64,000 nucleotides of DNA, taken from Cryphonectria parasitica EP155. Its lineage: Eukaryota > Ascomycota > Sordariomycetes > Diaporthales > Cryphonectriaceae. The stretch lies in contig NW_024468911.1 of the NCBI RefSeq assembly GCF_011745365.1, positions 1,730,759-1,794,758 on the forward strand. Reading direction: 5' to 3'. Below the pieces are notes generated by a model, which saw only the letters and a list, made by a program, of their open reading frames with translations, did not search any database and was not told where the DNA came from. The position numbers and the translations under genes are program-made. Numbering within the stretch: the stretch's first letter is position 1; each line of letters opens with the position of its first letter. This document shows positions 22,207 to 33,180 of the stretch, in pieces.

Positions 22207-23559
22207 CTATGTGTCTTTGTAGTGCTGAGTGAAGTCATATCTCACGTCAAAACCATCCATGAGCAATTTTTTCAAAAACATTTTGTCCGTCTCCCCCTTG
22301 GTCAAAAGGTGCATAAACTCATCCCTTTCATATCTTGTGCTCGGTTCTTTGTCAGAAACCCGACGGAAGTTCTCCTGGGAGATCTGATTGATGATGGTCT
22401 GGTACTTCTCGATCCGTTTCTCGCTGTACAGGTCGAGGATGGACTCATCCGCTTTCCCGTCCCAGATGCCTGCAAGACAGTCATAAAGACCGCCGCAGTC
22501 GACGAAGCCGCCCGTGATGCCTAGACCTCCCCAGGGGTTACAGAGGTGGGCTGCGTCAGCGGCAAGCATAACCCGGCCCACTCGGAACTTGGGCGCACAG
22601 CGCTGATGCATCTTGTACGGTGCCCAGTTGATCATCTTGTACTCGTGTGGTTTTGGATGGCCGGGGAGGATTGTTTCGAACTTCCAAGGCTGTCTCTTCT
22701 TGTATTCTTCCACTGACAGTCCTGGTGTTTCGCCGTACGTAATGCGATACAAGCCGTCCGCAGTCAATTTGGCGGCCATCTGGGTGATATGTTAATAAAA
22801 GCTGTCTATGAACATGATCTCTAGAACGTGAGGGGGCTTACAAAGAAGTGTTCTGGGTGTATGATGAAGTTTGCATCGTGAAACCCAAACTTGGTGAAAT
22901 CGTAATAGGTCTGAAATCGTTTGTTCAGCAAAAGAGAGACTGCTATTCCTAAAGTGTCGACCTGGACTCACGTTTGTTGCAATGATCTGGGCATCCCAAG
23001 TGAAGCCAGGATACTCGTCGCCAAATAAGGCCTTTCGAACGCCGCTGCCTGCACCGTCACAGCCCACCACATAATCTGCCTCGAGTCGTTTCCGGCCGTC
23101 CGGCGTCTCAAGGTCAACCCAAGCCTTGTCAACATCCTGACCCACATCAACGACTTTCTGCTGCCACTTGATGTTGCCGTTGTACTCCTTCAGGAAGCGA
23201 TCCAGCATGAGCTGGTTGAGATCCTGCAGCGGGTAGCTCACGGTTCTCCAGTCGTTGCCGTCCACATCCGCAAGAACATGGGCGTCGAACCCGGAGATGT
23301 AGCTATGATCCTCAGAGCGGCGCCAGCACATGGTGTTTAGGCTCAGACCCTTGGCACGAAGCTCGTCTAGGATGCCTGCTCGCTGGAGATCAGGTGTCGC
23401 CGCTGGGCCGTAGTGTGCCGCTCGTGGCTGCTGGTCCAGCTGATCGGACATCTCCACGATGGTGACTGGTATCCCGTGTTTGGAGAGGAGGAGGGCCAAC
23501 AAGAGGCCTGCTGGCCCAGCACCTACAATAAGGACTTGCTTGAAGGGACGTTCGGCCAT
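22207..23559 (-). CDS. FAD-dependent aromatic monooxygenase (PHBH/UbiH-type, FAD_binding_3)
   Basis: Exons in transcript order 23559-22972, 22910-22842 and 22779-22207 encode 409 residues; introns are 61 and 62 bp, both phase 0. The Rossmann motif GAGPAG is at 13-18. The DG motif GCDGAGSG, which contacts FAD and NADPH in this class, is at 166-173. The second FAD motif is ADAAHLCNPWGGLGITGG at 293-310, with Asp294 binding the ribityl chain; the family usually has Gly before this Asp, here it is Ala. Relatives hydroxylate phenolic or other aromatic rings using NADPH and O2. Substrate unknown. There is no thioredoxin-like C-terminal domain as in phenol 2-monooxygenase. ATG 23559 is chosen because the longer frame starts at a GTG. 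Confidence 0.88.
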
Positions 23560-24027
23560 ATTCGGTATTAAGATGAAACTAGGTGCGATGATTCGTGTCA
23601 CAGCGAGAGTCTTGACTACCTGGTTTGATGTTGAGGTGACGAGCAGTCGACAGGACGAACGAGTTATTTATCATGTCAAGTGAGGCTCCATTAATATGTA
23701 GCGAGTCCTCGATGGATTCGGTCTCTATTATTACCGAGCGGGCCCATTCATTTTCCCTCTCGGGTACGTTTCCCCAGATTTTATGTGTTGCGGGGAAATG
23801 TATCCATCATCTTTTTCTCCCGGGTCTAGTTAATTCTTTAGCCTCATCAAGAGTCAGGACGCTAAAGACGAGCGAGTCCATCGTGATGATCAAGTTCTTT
23901 GATTTTTTTTTTCTTCTTCTTTCTTTTCAATGTGGGCCATTGACCAGTATTTCTTTTCTTGGGGAGAGGGGGGGGGGGGGTTAAAGACGGGCAATATCAC
24001 AACCGAAGTCTTGTGGTTATTCTAGTT

Positions 24028-24210
24028 ATGCGGCTGAGAAAACCACCGAGAGTAGTAACTCCACAAGACAGACTTCTTTATATACTTCATCAGTGGAGAA
24101 CTGCTAAGGGTCGTGCCCGGGGAATAGCAGATTTGATAGATCCATCACAATCAGCCTACTTTACGGAGGCACTTAGTCGACCGGGAGTAAAGGACTGGAT
24201 TTTCGACTAA
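24028..24210 (+). other. 60-codon open frame of unknown status, possible gene or element relic
   Basis: It runs from an ATG to TAA and translates to a plausible small polypeptide with a basic start (RLRKPPR) and a hydrophilic C-terminus ending KDWIFD. The composition is protein-like, but its codons are more AT-rich at third positions than those of neighbouring genes. Homopolymer runs flank it on both sides. It may be the surviving 3' end of a mobile element or older gene, or chance. No family was recognised. Confidence 0.25.
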
Positions 24211-25155
24211 TATAGATTGTATCACTTACCTAAGTGCTTAATAAGTCAGGACTTAAAGTACTTGCGTAGACTTAGTCTTTCAACCTCCCCTCCGTTTCTT
24301 TTAAAAAAAAAAAACAATCATGACGACTTTGGCTCCTGTAGGCTGTGCGTAGCTACACAAAAAATAGTCCGGGTCACACGCGAACTAATATGACCCATAG
24401 GCATAACTCAAGTCTCAGCCATACTTCATCCTTCAATTTTCACCAAAACTGTCGTTTGCTACCCCCCTCACATCTCATTTTTAAACAATCATTATTAATC
24501 CCCGCTACTATAGAACTAAGGGCGATGTTAGCCTCGTGCTGATTACACACAAGGAAGGTTATACACGGCCACCAACTAGCAAGTCAAGCTTGTCCTACGT
24601 CGAACAAAATTCTCACCATGCCAGAGAGAGGTCTTTTTTCAAATGTGTTTCCATTTTTACTCGTCGCAAACTGATGCCTGGGCGCTGATCAATTGCCTAA
24701 ACTCAAATACACTGGCGCCGCAACACAAACCAAACACCAGCGCGGAGAAGGCGGGGAGGTGAGATGGATGTTATTAGAGGGTGTTATACGTCAGCTTTGG
24801 GGAAGAGGGGAGGGGTGCAAGAAGGTTACTCTGGTGTGCGTGGCAAAGGAATCTCCCCAGCATCCTGGATTTCTTTTTTCGCGTCAGCACTGTGCAACCC
24901 CCCCGGGCTGACGGGAGACTGGCGGTGGACTTTCGCATGAGGAGGATTGGAGGGAGGGTAGCCTTAGAGCGCGCTGCTATCATGCGCGTAAGCCTACGCA
25001 CCGGCGTCTTGCTGGTCTTTGTTTGATTGATGGCGTCCGCTCCCAATGCTGAAGATCTCTCAGCTCAAACCATGTTTATGGTGTGCACAACTTGGAGAAG
25101 AATCCTAATCCTTCGCAGTCCTCCCTGCGTCAGTAAGGCTCATGCAGCCCTATTG

Positions 25156-25163
25156 TATAAAAA
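25156..25163 (+). promoter_or_regulatory. TATA box
   Basis: TATAAAAA, 158 bp before the ATG of the membrane-protein gene. It is a good match to the TATA consensus at a typical fungal distance. Confidence 0.45.
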
Positions 25164-25313
25164 GGAGACCGACTTGCCACTAGAAGGATTACAATTTGTC
25201 CTTCTCTTACCTCTTTCTCCCGTTTTCGATAATTTTCCACATGGCCACACAACAGCATCGCGTCACATAGACGACGTCTCACCACCAAAAATTCACACAC
25301 CTGATAAGTCATC

Positions 25314-26579
25314 ATGAGTCCGTTATATGGTGATGGGCTGCTGCTACCGAGGACAATTCCTGGCAGCGACCCCCCTTCGGGCCGTGGGTCTATTGTGTTA
25401 GAAGGCTGGGCCGAAGGCTTCAGGTAAGTCGTGTCTTGTGGTGAAGGCCACAGAACTCACTCGCACAACAACCATCTCATGTTCCTTCTTAACCTCAACA
25501 CTAACGAACCTTTGTGTCATGCTTAGTATGCCCGAGCTTGTCGACCACTACTATGTGGCCGTAGACAGAAAGACCAGAGTATGGCTGACAAATCTACAGT
25601 GATTGGTGGACTCGTCATCATGGCAGGTATCACCGTCGCCAACATGAAGAAAGGCGTCCTGCTACATAAACTTATCCTTCTCGAAGTACACCGTCCCTCT
25701 GCCTTCCTTTTCCCTGTTATTTCTTTCCTTCTTTCCTCAGTCTTTGTCCTCTACCAAGTCTGAACTAACTGACTCAAGATCTTGAGTACGCAGCTCGTCA
25801 TAGGGGGATGGCAGTCCTTCAATCTCTTCTGGCAGAGACCAATATACGGATGGTGGCTGTCGACGGCAGCCGTGGGGCTGCACATTTCGACGCAGCTGCA
25901 CAGCGTTATCGCGTGGATGAAGCTCCGGCCGTTCCTGACGCCGCGATCTAGCGCTATCTTCATCGGCACCGTGGCCCTGGTGCAGCCGTACTGGATCCTA
26001 GAGATCTATGCGACGTTTGTCTATTTCAACAACACCAACGAGGTGCTCTTCACCAAGACGAGACCCCTCGAGGTCCTGTTCCGCGATCCGTGGTGGGTGG
26101 CGTCCTGCGCCAAGCTGCTGTGGGTGATCAAGATGTACTGCGAGATGACCCTGCGCGAGGTGGTCACCATCTCGCCTCGGTTCGCCGTCATGCTGGTTGC
26201 CATGTTCCTCAGCATCGCCTTCGTCATTCTCGACATCCTTTCCGTCACCGGAGTGTTTTCAGATGCGCTGCCCGTGGGTGTCAACCCCTTTTGGAAGCTG
26301 GCGCTGGTCTTCAAGTGCTGTACCGACACCGTCATCCTGGATGACTTCAAGACGGCGCTCGACAAGATCCGGATGTACAAGAAGTTGGGTATGGGTCCCG
26401 ACGGCCTGCCTCGGAACCTGCGATATGTACACCAGCCGAGCGACGCTGGGATTGGGGGTCCGTGGAAGAGGAGCACCAATAGCGAGCACGCCGAGCATGT
26501 CAGGTTTGAGCAGTCCCCCAGGCTCGACTTTGATTTTGCTCAATTCGAAATGTACCCACCAGCGTCAGCGAGGGTGTAG
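25314..26579 (+). CDS. Multi-pass membrane protein, fungal, uncharacterised
   Basis: Three exons are proposed: 25314-25423, about 25580-25685, and 25779-26579, giving about 338 residues. The second intron (25686-25778, GTACAC donor, CTAAC branch point) is phase 0 and secure. The start of exon 2 is not: the best acceptor by sequence (CTTAG ending at 25526) leads into a stop at 25599, whereas the frame needed downstream requires a weak acceptor ending at 25579. The protein has hydrophobic segments VIGGLVIMAGITVANM, a stretch before HSVIAWMKLRPFL, FIGTVALVQPYWIL, ASCAKLLWVIKMY and VMLVAMFLSIAFVI, so about five or six TM helices. The C-terminal tail is cytosol-like. I recall similar unnamed proteins across Pezizomycotina but no function. 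Confidence 0.7.
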
Positions 26580-27001
26580 AAGAAAGTGAAAACAAATCAG
26601 GTATTGTAGCAGCAAAAATATAAAGAAAAGACATTATAATTTCGCACCCTGAGGCTCTCATTTTGGCGCGAGCACAAGGAATGTCCCTGAAACACATGGA
26701 AACAATAATGGTGTTGCTTTTTGTAGCTTCGCATGCCCAAACAGGCAAAAATCAAGGTTGGCGATGATGTCATCCTGGGTCCATCCCGGCCACTCTCAAT
26801 TGCCAAGTGCCAAGAACCAAGGGGAAAGAGGGAGAGAGCGAACCACATCTATTTACTATCGAAATCTTGTTCGTCCCCTGGGTTGCCTCTCTCCCTCTCT
26901 TTCTCCCTCTTTATTTCCCAAAGCCTACCATCAATCCCACTGCTACCGCATCAGCCGTCGACAAATACAAACCACCCAAAAATTCCCAAAAAGACCCAAC
27001 A
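26580..27001. other. Intergenic with pyrimidine-rich leader
   Basis: The last 120 bases before the next ATG are strongly C/T-rich (CTCTCCCTCTCTTTCTCCC near 26887-26912), a common fungal core-promoter feature. No gene was seen. Confidence 0.5.
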
Positions 27002-27393
27002 ATGTCGCCAGCCGAGTCTCAAGCCTACAACCTCCCGGCCATCATGATCAATGGCCAGGCGCTCCCCAGTGTGCCAGAAAATGTCCACGCAAACCAGCCC
27101 AAGGTGATGGAGCCCATGGGTATGTTGAATTCTGCCTTTTCCTTTTCTGCCCCTTCTTGCTCGTGTCGACCATTTCCCCCATCTTCTACACCAATAGCTC
27201 AGCAGCTTGGAAGGAGAGAGATCCATTGACTGACTGGCTGGTGGCTTGGGCCCCCATTCTTCGTACAGACCCTGAGCGTCCCCATCCCAAGGACACCACA
27301 GATCTGCGAGGCGGCGAACGAAGCGAGATGTGCCCTGGTCGATTCTGCTTCATCATCCCGTGCCCACTGCCCTGCGACTTTTGCATCTGCTAG
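27002..27393 (+). CDS. Small protein with six-cysteine C-terminal tail
   Basis: Exons 27002-27119 and 27203-27393 encode 102 residues. The intron has a GTATGT donor and an acceptor at 27202; an acceptor 6 bp earlier would stop after about 50 residues. The chosen one opens a frame with a striking end: CPGRFCFIIPCPLPCDFCIC immediately before the stop, spacing C-x4-C-x4-C-x3-C-x2-C-x-C. There is no signal peptide, so disulfides are unlikely. A Cys-rich hydrophobic tail like this could be palmitoylated and hold the protein on a membrane, or bind metal; both are inference. I recall similar short fungal proteins ending in CPGRxCFxxPCPLPC, without a function. The middle has WKERDPLTDWLVAWAP and a GGERSEM linker. 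Confidence 0.72.
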
Positions 27394-27602
27394 ACGAGGA
27401 GAACGGACGGCCCCGCTTGTACGAGAGAAAGAAATATAGGTTCGCATGGCGTTTCGGGATTACAACGGCATGGATGGCTTGCATGTGTCTTCACTTTTTC
27501 TCGGATGATTCTAAGTACACGGCTGGCATAGGGTACTACTGTTCCAGGAATTATTGTCTTATAATATAACTTAAATTTGCTCCAGAAGTCCTTTGTCAGC
27601 CA

Positions 27603-29214
27603 TCACAGCTTGAAGTCAGCGTTGGACTTCTCCCAACCCCTTGTCGTGGCCTCCATCCCGGCCATCTTTTCAGCAAGCTTGGCCTTTAGACTCCGTGACC
27701 TGTCGGTGCAAAGCTCGTAGATGGTTGCAATGTTGAAGAGCAGGGTGTGTGATGAGTAGCCACTCTCGATCAGACCCTCCAGCACTACCCTTCCCTGTGT
27801 GAAACTCGTCAGTCCATGTCACAGGGCAATTTCTCCTGGTATCGTGCTTACCTCTTCCATCTTGCCCGTATAGAGGAGGCAGACAGCCAGGTTGATGGCC
27901 ACCATCTCGTCCCCGGCTGTCTCCCCCTCCTCCTCCGCCGCCAGCCCCCTCCACACGGTCAGGGCAGCCTCGTAGTCACCGTCCGCCATATCGCAGAGTG
28001 CCGAGATGGTCTTGTCTCCAGCCTCACCCTGCCTGACACACCGCCTGGCGGCATCAGTATCGCCCAGCTGCAGCCACAGAAGCGCCTTGGACATGGCTGA
28101 CTTCCCGTCCCCCCTGTCCCGCAACGACGCGAGCTGGGCCGCTGCGCCGGGAAGGTCGTCCATCTCCACCAGCGCGCCTGCAACCTTGATCCCCAGCTCC
28201 GACAGCCGGGCTTTCCACATCTCGCTGGCCGAGTTGTCATGCACGGCCATAGCCTCTGCGATCCGGCCCCTTGCCTCCCTCGCCATGTCGTAGTAGCTCA
28301 TGACGGCCCGCCTAGGGTCGCCAAAGCCCATGGCCTGCAGGCGCACGACGAGCAGGCGCAGGTCCCACGGCATGAGGTGCAACCCCGAGATCTCATCGGT
28401 GTAGAGCGCACTGTTAATATCCTCGAGGGCGCGCGCCTCCTGGGCGGCTGTCTGCGTGGCGTCGATGAGCGTCAGGCACGACAGCCGCGTGTACAGCAGG
28501 TCAAAGATGCGTGCATGGTCCGTCGGGGCGGGGGCGTGACCGCCGCCTTCCCCTTCTGGCCCTGTGCCCGTCAGCGCATGGACGGCTGCGATGGCTGCGG
28601 CGCGGAAGTGGCCCTGGGCGAGGAGGTCCGGGATGGGCGTGCCTGGTGGGGGCTGCTGGGCTGAGCTGCGGAACGAGGCGGGGATGGTCTGGGCGGCGTT
28701 GAGAGGGTGGTAGATCTCGGGCTTGAGCAGATAGGCAAAGTCCCTTGGCGGGGCCAGAGGGGAGCGGCCTGGTGGTGCTGGAGAGCGGGGGGACTGGTGG
28801 CGTGACCGGTCAGAGGAGAGACGCGGGCTGCCTTGTCGCGAGAGTGGCCGTGTAGGCAGAAGACGGCTGTGCTGAGGCGAGAGCGGGGATGACGACGCCA
28901 GGGGGTCGCTACGGTCTATGGTTCAGCATGGCATTGAAGAGCGTGTTGTGAGCTGGAGATTTGTGAGACGAACTCATCTATATCCAGAGGGCCTTTCGTC
29001 GAGGACCTTGGACGAGAGGCTGCGCGGAAAGTTAGCTAGGCTGTGTCTTGTTTTGAGACAACGACGGGGTGTGAAGAAGCTGTGTTGAGGCCAAACTGAG
29101 GACACTTTATCAGTGGGTCTCAGACGCTTCTGCTTTGCTGATATACATACATCTCGCCGATGATGATTTATTTCGCACATGGCCCTGTACTGGCAAGTTT
29201 TGTGATTGCTCCAT
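27603..29214 (-). CDS. TRAPP complex subunit TRAPPC12 homologue (TPR protein)
   Basis: Exons in transcript order 29214-29151, 29019-28974, 28908-27852 and 27794-27603 encode 452 residues; all three junctions are in phase. The first three exons build a disordered Ser/Arg/Pro N-terminus (KGPLDIDDDPL around 30-40) typical of fungal members. From about residue 95, FAYLLKPEIYHPLNAAQTIP begins the conserved region, followed by helical TPR-like repeats (YDMAREARGRIAEAM; ALLWLQLGDTDAARRCV; INLAVCLLYTGKMEE). The C-terminus LLFNIATIYELCTDRS is the family signature end. TRAPPC12 belongs to metazoan and filamentous-fungal TRAPPIII, a Rab1/Ypt1 exchange factor at ER-Golgi and autophagy membranes; budding yeast lacks a clear copy. 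It converges on the preceding small gene with 209 bp between stops. Confidence 0.85.
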
Positions 29215-30148
29215 CGTATATCTGGTCTGGTCTGGTAGTTGAAGTGAGTAAATCCATGTGTTTGACAGTGACGGCGGACCAGCACTTGCCGTCCACGGGG
29301 CCTGTCCGGGATAGCTCAACGACAGGGATGCCAGCTGGGCCACAGCCGCCAGTAAGGTGGGTCAAGTCTTACCTTTGGTCAAGCCTTCCCAACTTGGCCC
29401 CCTTCGAGGAAAAACAGAGCAAAAACCCCGTTCAAAGTTCTTGACATCCCACTTCCAATCAGAAGAATATTGAAAATAGGCAAGTGATATAATCATTATG
29501 GAATATTTCTAATGTGCAAATAATTTCTCATGTTTTGACCAATTTACTTCTAGAGGAATCACACAGTTACCAAGTAATTGTCAATGTATGCGCGAGACGG
29601 CAATGACATGACAGCTGGTGACTTCTTTAGAGAATTTGTCTCCCTGATCTCAGACAGATTACCACATTGGCTGATCTTTTCTTCGTCTTCTTCTCGCACC
29701 ATAGTAGCTCTTTTAAGCTTCGCTTAACAGAGTTGCAACTCTAGGCCCCATTTCTTGATTGTTTCCCACAGCATATCATTGCTTGGAAATCCTTCCTTTT
29801 TTTTTTTTTTTTTTAACGAAAGCGTGCATAAGTGTAACGTCGTCGTACCTCGGTGAAAGCACAAGAGCTTGCCAATTACATCTTATCATATTTAGAGGGG
29901 GGGGGGGGGGTTCGGGACTTGAAATGACAATTGATACAAAATGTTGTATCATTTAATTACGATTTCAAAGACATACGAGAGAGCAAGGCACAAAACCAAC
30001 ACTGCTCTGACAATCGATAGACCACGAATCCTGAACGTGGTGAGACTTGAGTTCAATTTAGAATTTTTTTTTTTTTTGGGATATCTGTAAATATAGTTTT
30101 GGTCTCTCTTTGGAACCCCATGGTCGGTTCGGACGGCCGCCACGGGGT
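29215..30148. other. Intergenic with homopolymer runs
   Basis: A T run at 29797-29814, a G run at 29897-29910 and a T run at about 30067-30078. It holds the TRAPPC12 promoter and the 3' end of the next - strand gene. No gene was seen. Confidence 0.5.
29897..29910. repeat. Poly-G run (14 bases)
   Basis: Uninterrupted G tract in intergenic DNA. Similar G or C runs occur near 23970, 31370, 36060 and 56535. It could form a quadruplex with nearby G runs or simply be a slippage tract. Confidence 0.7.
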
Positions 30149-30758
30149 TCATGAGCTTGTCCTCGCCCCGAGGATCCCCCTCACACACGGCGGCCGTGTG
30201 GGCTGGTACGGCATGAGCCGAAGGTCGCGGCGGGCGTCACTGGAAAGAATGTGCACCCTATTTGAGGGAAGTGGCGAGGACTCTTCGTCGCAACTTGAGC
30301 GCGGGCTCTCGTCACTGAAATCTTCGAGCGGGATGCCGCCATCGACACCGACACAGCTTTCTTCGTCGTTGCGCAGCAGTGCGTAGGACTCTTCTTTGTG
30401 GTGTTGTATCTCCCGCATCGGCGTTTTTGTTCGTCGCTCGAGCGCCGCCATGCAAAGTGCGTCTGCTTGCCTGGCTATCAAGACACAGATGGTGATCGGC
30501 CAGAAGACGGAGACGATGATGAAAACGAGAGGACACAGTGGCTGTGAGAGCCAAGTCAGCACGGGAACTTTGATCCCAGGTTTCACGGAAACGTACTATC
30601 ATGCATGTATCTCGACGGAGCACATCGGGTACCCAAGTTGCCTCACCTCCTCCGTCCGGCAGGGTATAGATGGTCCAGCATAATACCAATGTGAAGCCGA
30701 GAAACCAAAATATTGCAAGAGTCACAGTACATCTCATCGGGTCGTCGGGAAGCATCAT
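30149..30758 (-). CDS. Small two-TM membrane protein, uncharacterised
   Basis: Exons in transcript order 30758-30647 and 30567-30149 encode 176 residues. A GTGAGG donor and an AAAG acceptor join PDGG to VPVLTWL in phase; a more standard-looking CACAG acceptor 18 bp further on would shift the frame. TM1 is about 12-30 (VTLAIFWFLGFTLVLCWTI) and TM2 about 50-72 (PLVFIIVSVFWPITICVLIA). A basic stretch (LERRTKTPMREIQ) follows, then an acidic, Ser-rich tail of about 90 residues. The layout is a membrane hairpin with a long cytosolic C-terminus. No family recognised. Two ATGs in tandem open the frame; the first is taken. Confidence 0.6.
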
Positions 30759-33146
30759 CTTGGCGGGTAGGATATTTAGGGTTCGTCGGTTAAGAGGGGG
30801 GAGTCTGTTTTGTTTTGTTTCTTTCGCTGATGGAGAGGGTTCGAATCCTGGGATCAAGGTATGAGCCAGCTCCATGCAGAACAAGTATATATAATGGCCG
30901 AAAGCTTGGCTGTAAGTGATTGGGCTTTGGCGGGGTCAATCTTAAAAAGATCCGTAGAGATTGGTTGCCCATCTGGGGAAAAGGGGAATGCGTGAAGCGA
31001 AACTAGAACAAGAAACCTCGATGATTGCTATATGTATCCAGTTGAACGACCAAACGTGTCGACGCCCGGTGGGTTCGATCGGCGGGCCCCGCGACGATAT
31101 AACCGCGTCCTGGTATAAATTACCACGGCACATGAATGACTCCACATTATGCGTCCGGGTCATTGTCATCTTTTGTGTCTTTTCCTCTCTGTTTTTCTTT
31201 TGAGCCTGCGCAACATGGCCCGTTTTGAAGAGGAAAGTATGCTCAGAAATCCTTGTTGCTGTGTGGCAGTGTAGTAATTCTACCAACGCCCATTTTGAGG
31301 GTCGCAGAACTCGTCCAGGTGGCCGCGCGGCGCTCTCATAAGCGGCCGAGGGGCTCCTTTTGTGGCGCCCCCCCCCCTCCCAAACTGAAGGGGAGTCCCT
31401 GCCCCCAGGGCTTTTGTGTATGCACGGGTGATCGGCATGGCTGCATGAGCGGCATTTTGGCATGTCGGGGAAGTTCAAGGAGTGACATACTATTCTCAGC
31501 CGCTCGCCAATCGGATGTCTGGTATGAGGAGTGGTGTTTTGTTTTCTCATCCAGAGATGGGCAAGGTCAAAGCAATGTCAAAGCGCCATTCTGGAATGTT
31601 CATGGAACGCTCATCTCGCTGACGACCCTCACGATGACCCCTGATCCGAAGAAAAGAGAGGGGGCGGGCCGTGCGAACCCTTAGATTGCTGGGCTGGCAT
31701 GTGCTGACCTCTAAAGCGCCTCGTGGGGCTTCGGTGTCATCGTTATGCCTTGTTGTGCGTTAAGTTACAGGTCTGTGGTAATGTCTGGACGAGCGCATTA
31801 GGTAACAGATTTACCTACGTGAGTGTCAGACGCTTGAGAGAGTGCGTGGAAGGGGCTCGGTAAATATCTTGTGGGCTTCCTACTATACGATCCACAACGG
31901 ACCGGGCCCAGTGGAGCCTTCACGGGTCCTCCCCCCTATACACTCCATTTATTAAGTAGCATACAAAACCGACCGCCATCTCTCTTGTCAAAGGGGAAAA
32001 TATGGAACTCGATAGCCGCGTAGTATTAGATTGCAGTGTGGATTGTACAAACCGAAGGCTCAAGGGGCGTGTCAGGTGACGGCTTCAAATCTCACAAGTC
32101 GGCTCTGGAGTCATGGGTACTATGTAAAGGAGCAAAGATGATCGTCCTTCAAGAGAATTCGATACTACCTTTTGGTCTTGTTTGGCCCGGCCACAGCACT
32201 GTCTGGAATGTGCGTTGGCTGACAGGAGAGATTTGTTGCAGCTCATGGCCTAAGCGCTGCTTATTGTGAGGAACTGCTTACGAGCGGGCTGCGAGGCCTG
32301 GCTATTTATGACTCGAAAAGCATTCATCAGCCGCTAGTGACACGTACAAAACTTCCCTGTACTTCCTAGGGGGGAAAGAACACATTCAGGCGATTCAAGG
32401 TATTCCTGAGGGTTGGTACTGGTATGACCTAGTAATGAAACTACTGTGGTCAGGCACTGTTCTCCTGAGGCTTGCTTTTGTCCCCCTTCCCCTTAAGGGA
32501 CCGGAGCCAGAGAAAAAGGCAAACTCCACAAACCATTCATGCCAATCACGCTTCGTGTTCTCCCTATGATAATACAATTGAAACACCCCTTCGTGTACAT
32601 CATTCATGCATTGCGCTTCGTTTACACGTGGTTCGGTGTGCGACCGGGCGTTGGGACAGCGAACTCTCTACCTCTGAGTACTTAAGTATTTACTTACGTA
32701 TTTGCGAAGAGCCTAGCAAGATTGGGGGCAAGCGGCATATTCAGTAATATTTCTATGCAAAAGTCATCCTCCCTGGACTCTGACATCTCATAGGTGACAC
32801 TGTCTTTATTTTTACAATGATATTAATGAATAGACCTATCTTAATGCATGTCGGGGATGCTCATCTGACATTGCCAAATCTGAAGCAGGTAATCTTCAAA
32901 GACTGGGCGGGCGCCCATGAATATCTAACAATTGGACTACGAGCGCAAACTTGAATTTTTAAAAGAATTTAAGATAAGTACTTAAGTCTGGTCTCTAGGT
33001 CTACAAGTCTCTTGTGGCGTTATATGTCTACGACGCCGACACAACGAATGACCCACAGGTTTTGGATCAGCGTGCACCTACTCGGTCAACTCGAGTGCTC
33101 GTAATCGATGGACAGGTGTTAGTTTTTCACCTAGAAGCACTTTCAT

Positions 33147-33180
<34 letters not shown>

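Larger units (their letters stand above)
23560..25313. other. Divergent intergenic region with homopolymer runs
   Basis: It holds the promoters of the monooxygenase (-) and membrane-protein (+) genes. A T run near 23903-23911, a G run near 23968-23980 and an A run near 24301-24314 flank a compact 60-codon frame described separately. The stretch 24210-24620 is AT-rich. No transposon termini were recognised. Confidence 0.45.

Noticed and set aside
23560..23601. 14-codon extension of the FAD monooxygenase
   Set aside because: It would start at GTG; the ATG at 23559 gives the normal N-terminus just before the Rossmann motif.
30832..30862. GGTTCGAATCC, resembling a tRNA T-loop
   Set aside because: The flanking bases cannot form the T stem beyond three pairs, and no acceptor, D or anticodon arm is in place.
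30942..31550. 202-codon - strand open frame
   Set aside because: No family features, low-complexity start and no coding-like composition; kept as gene-free DNA, but it is the longest unexplained frame in that region.
33151..33179. Possible CRISPR-like or satellite array
   Set aside because: It is a simple AC dinucleotide run; no spacer-repeat structure exists anywhere in the window.
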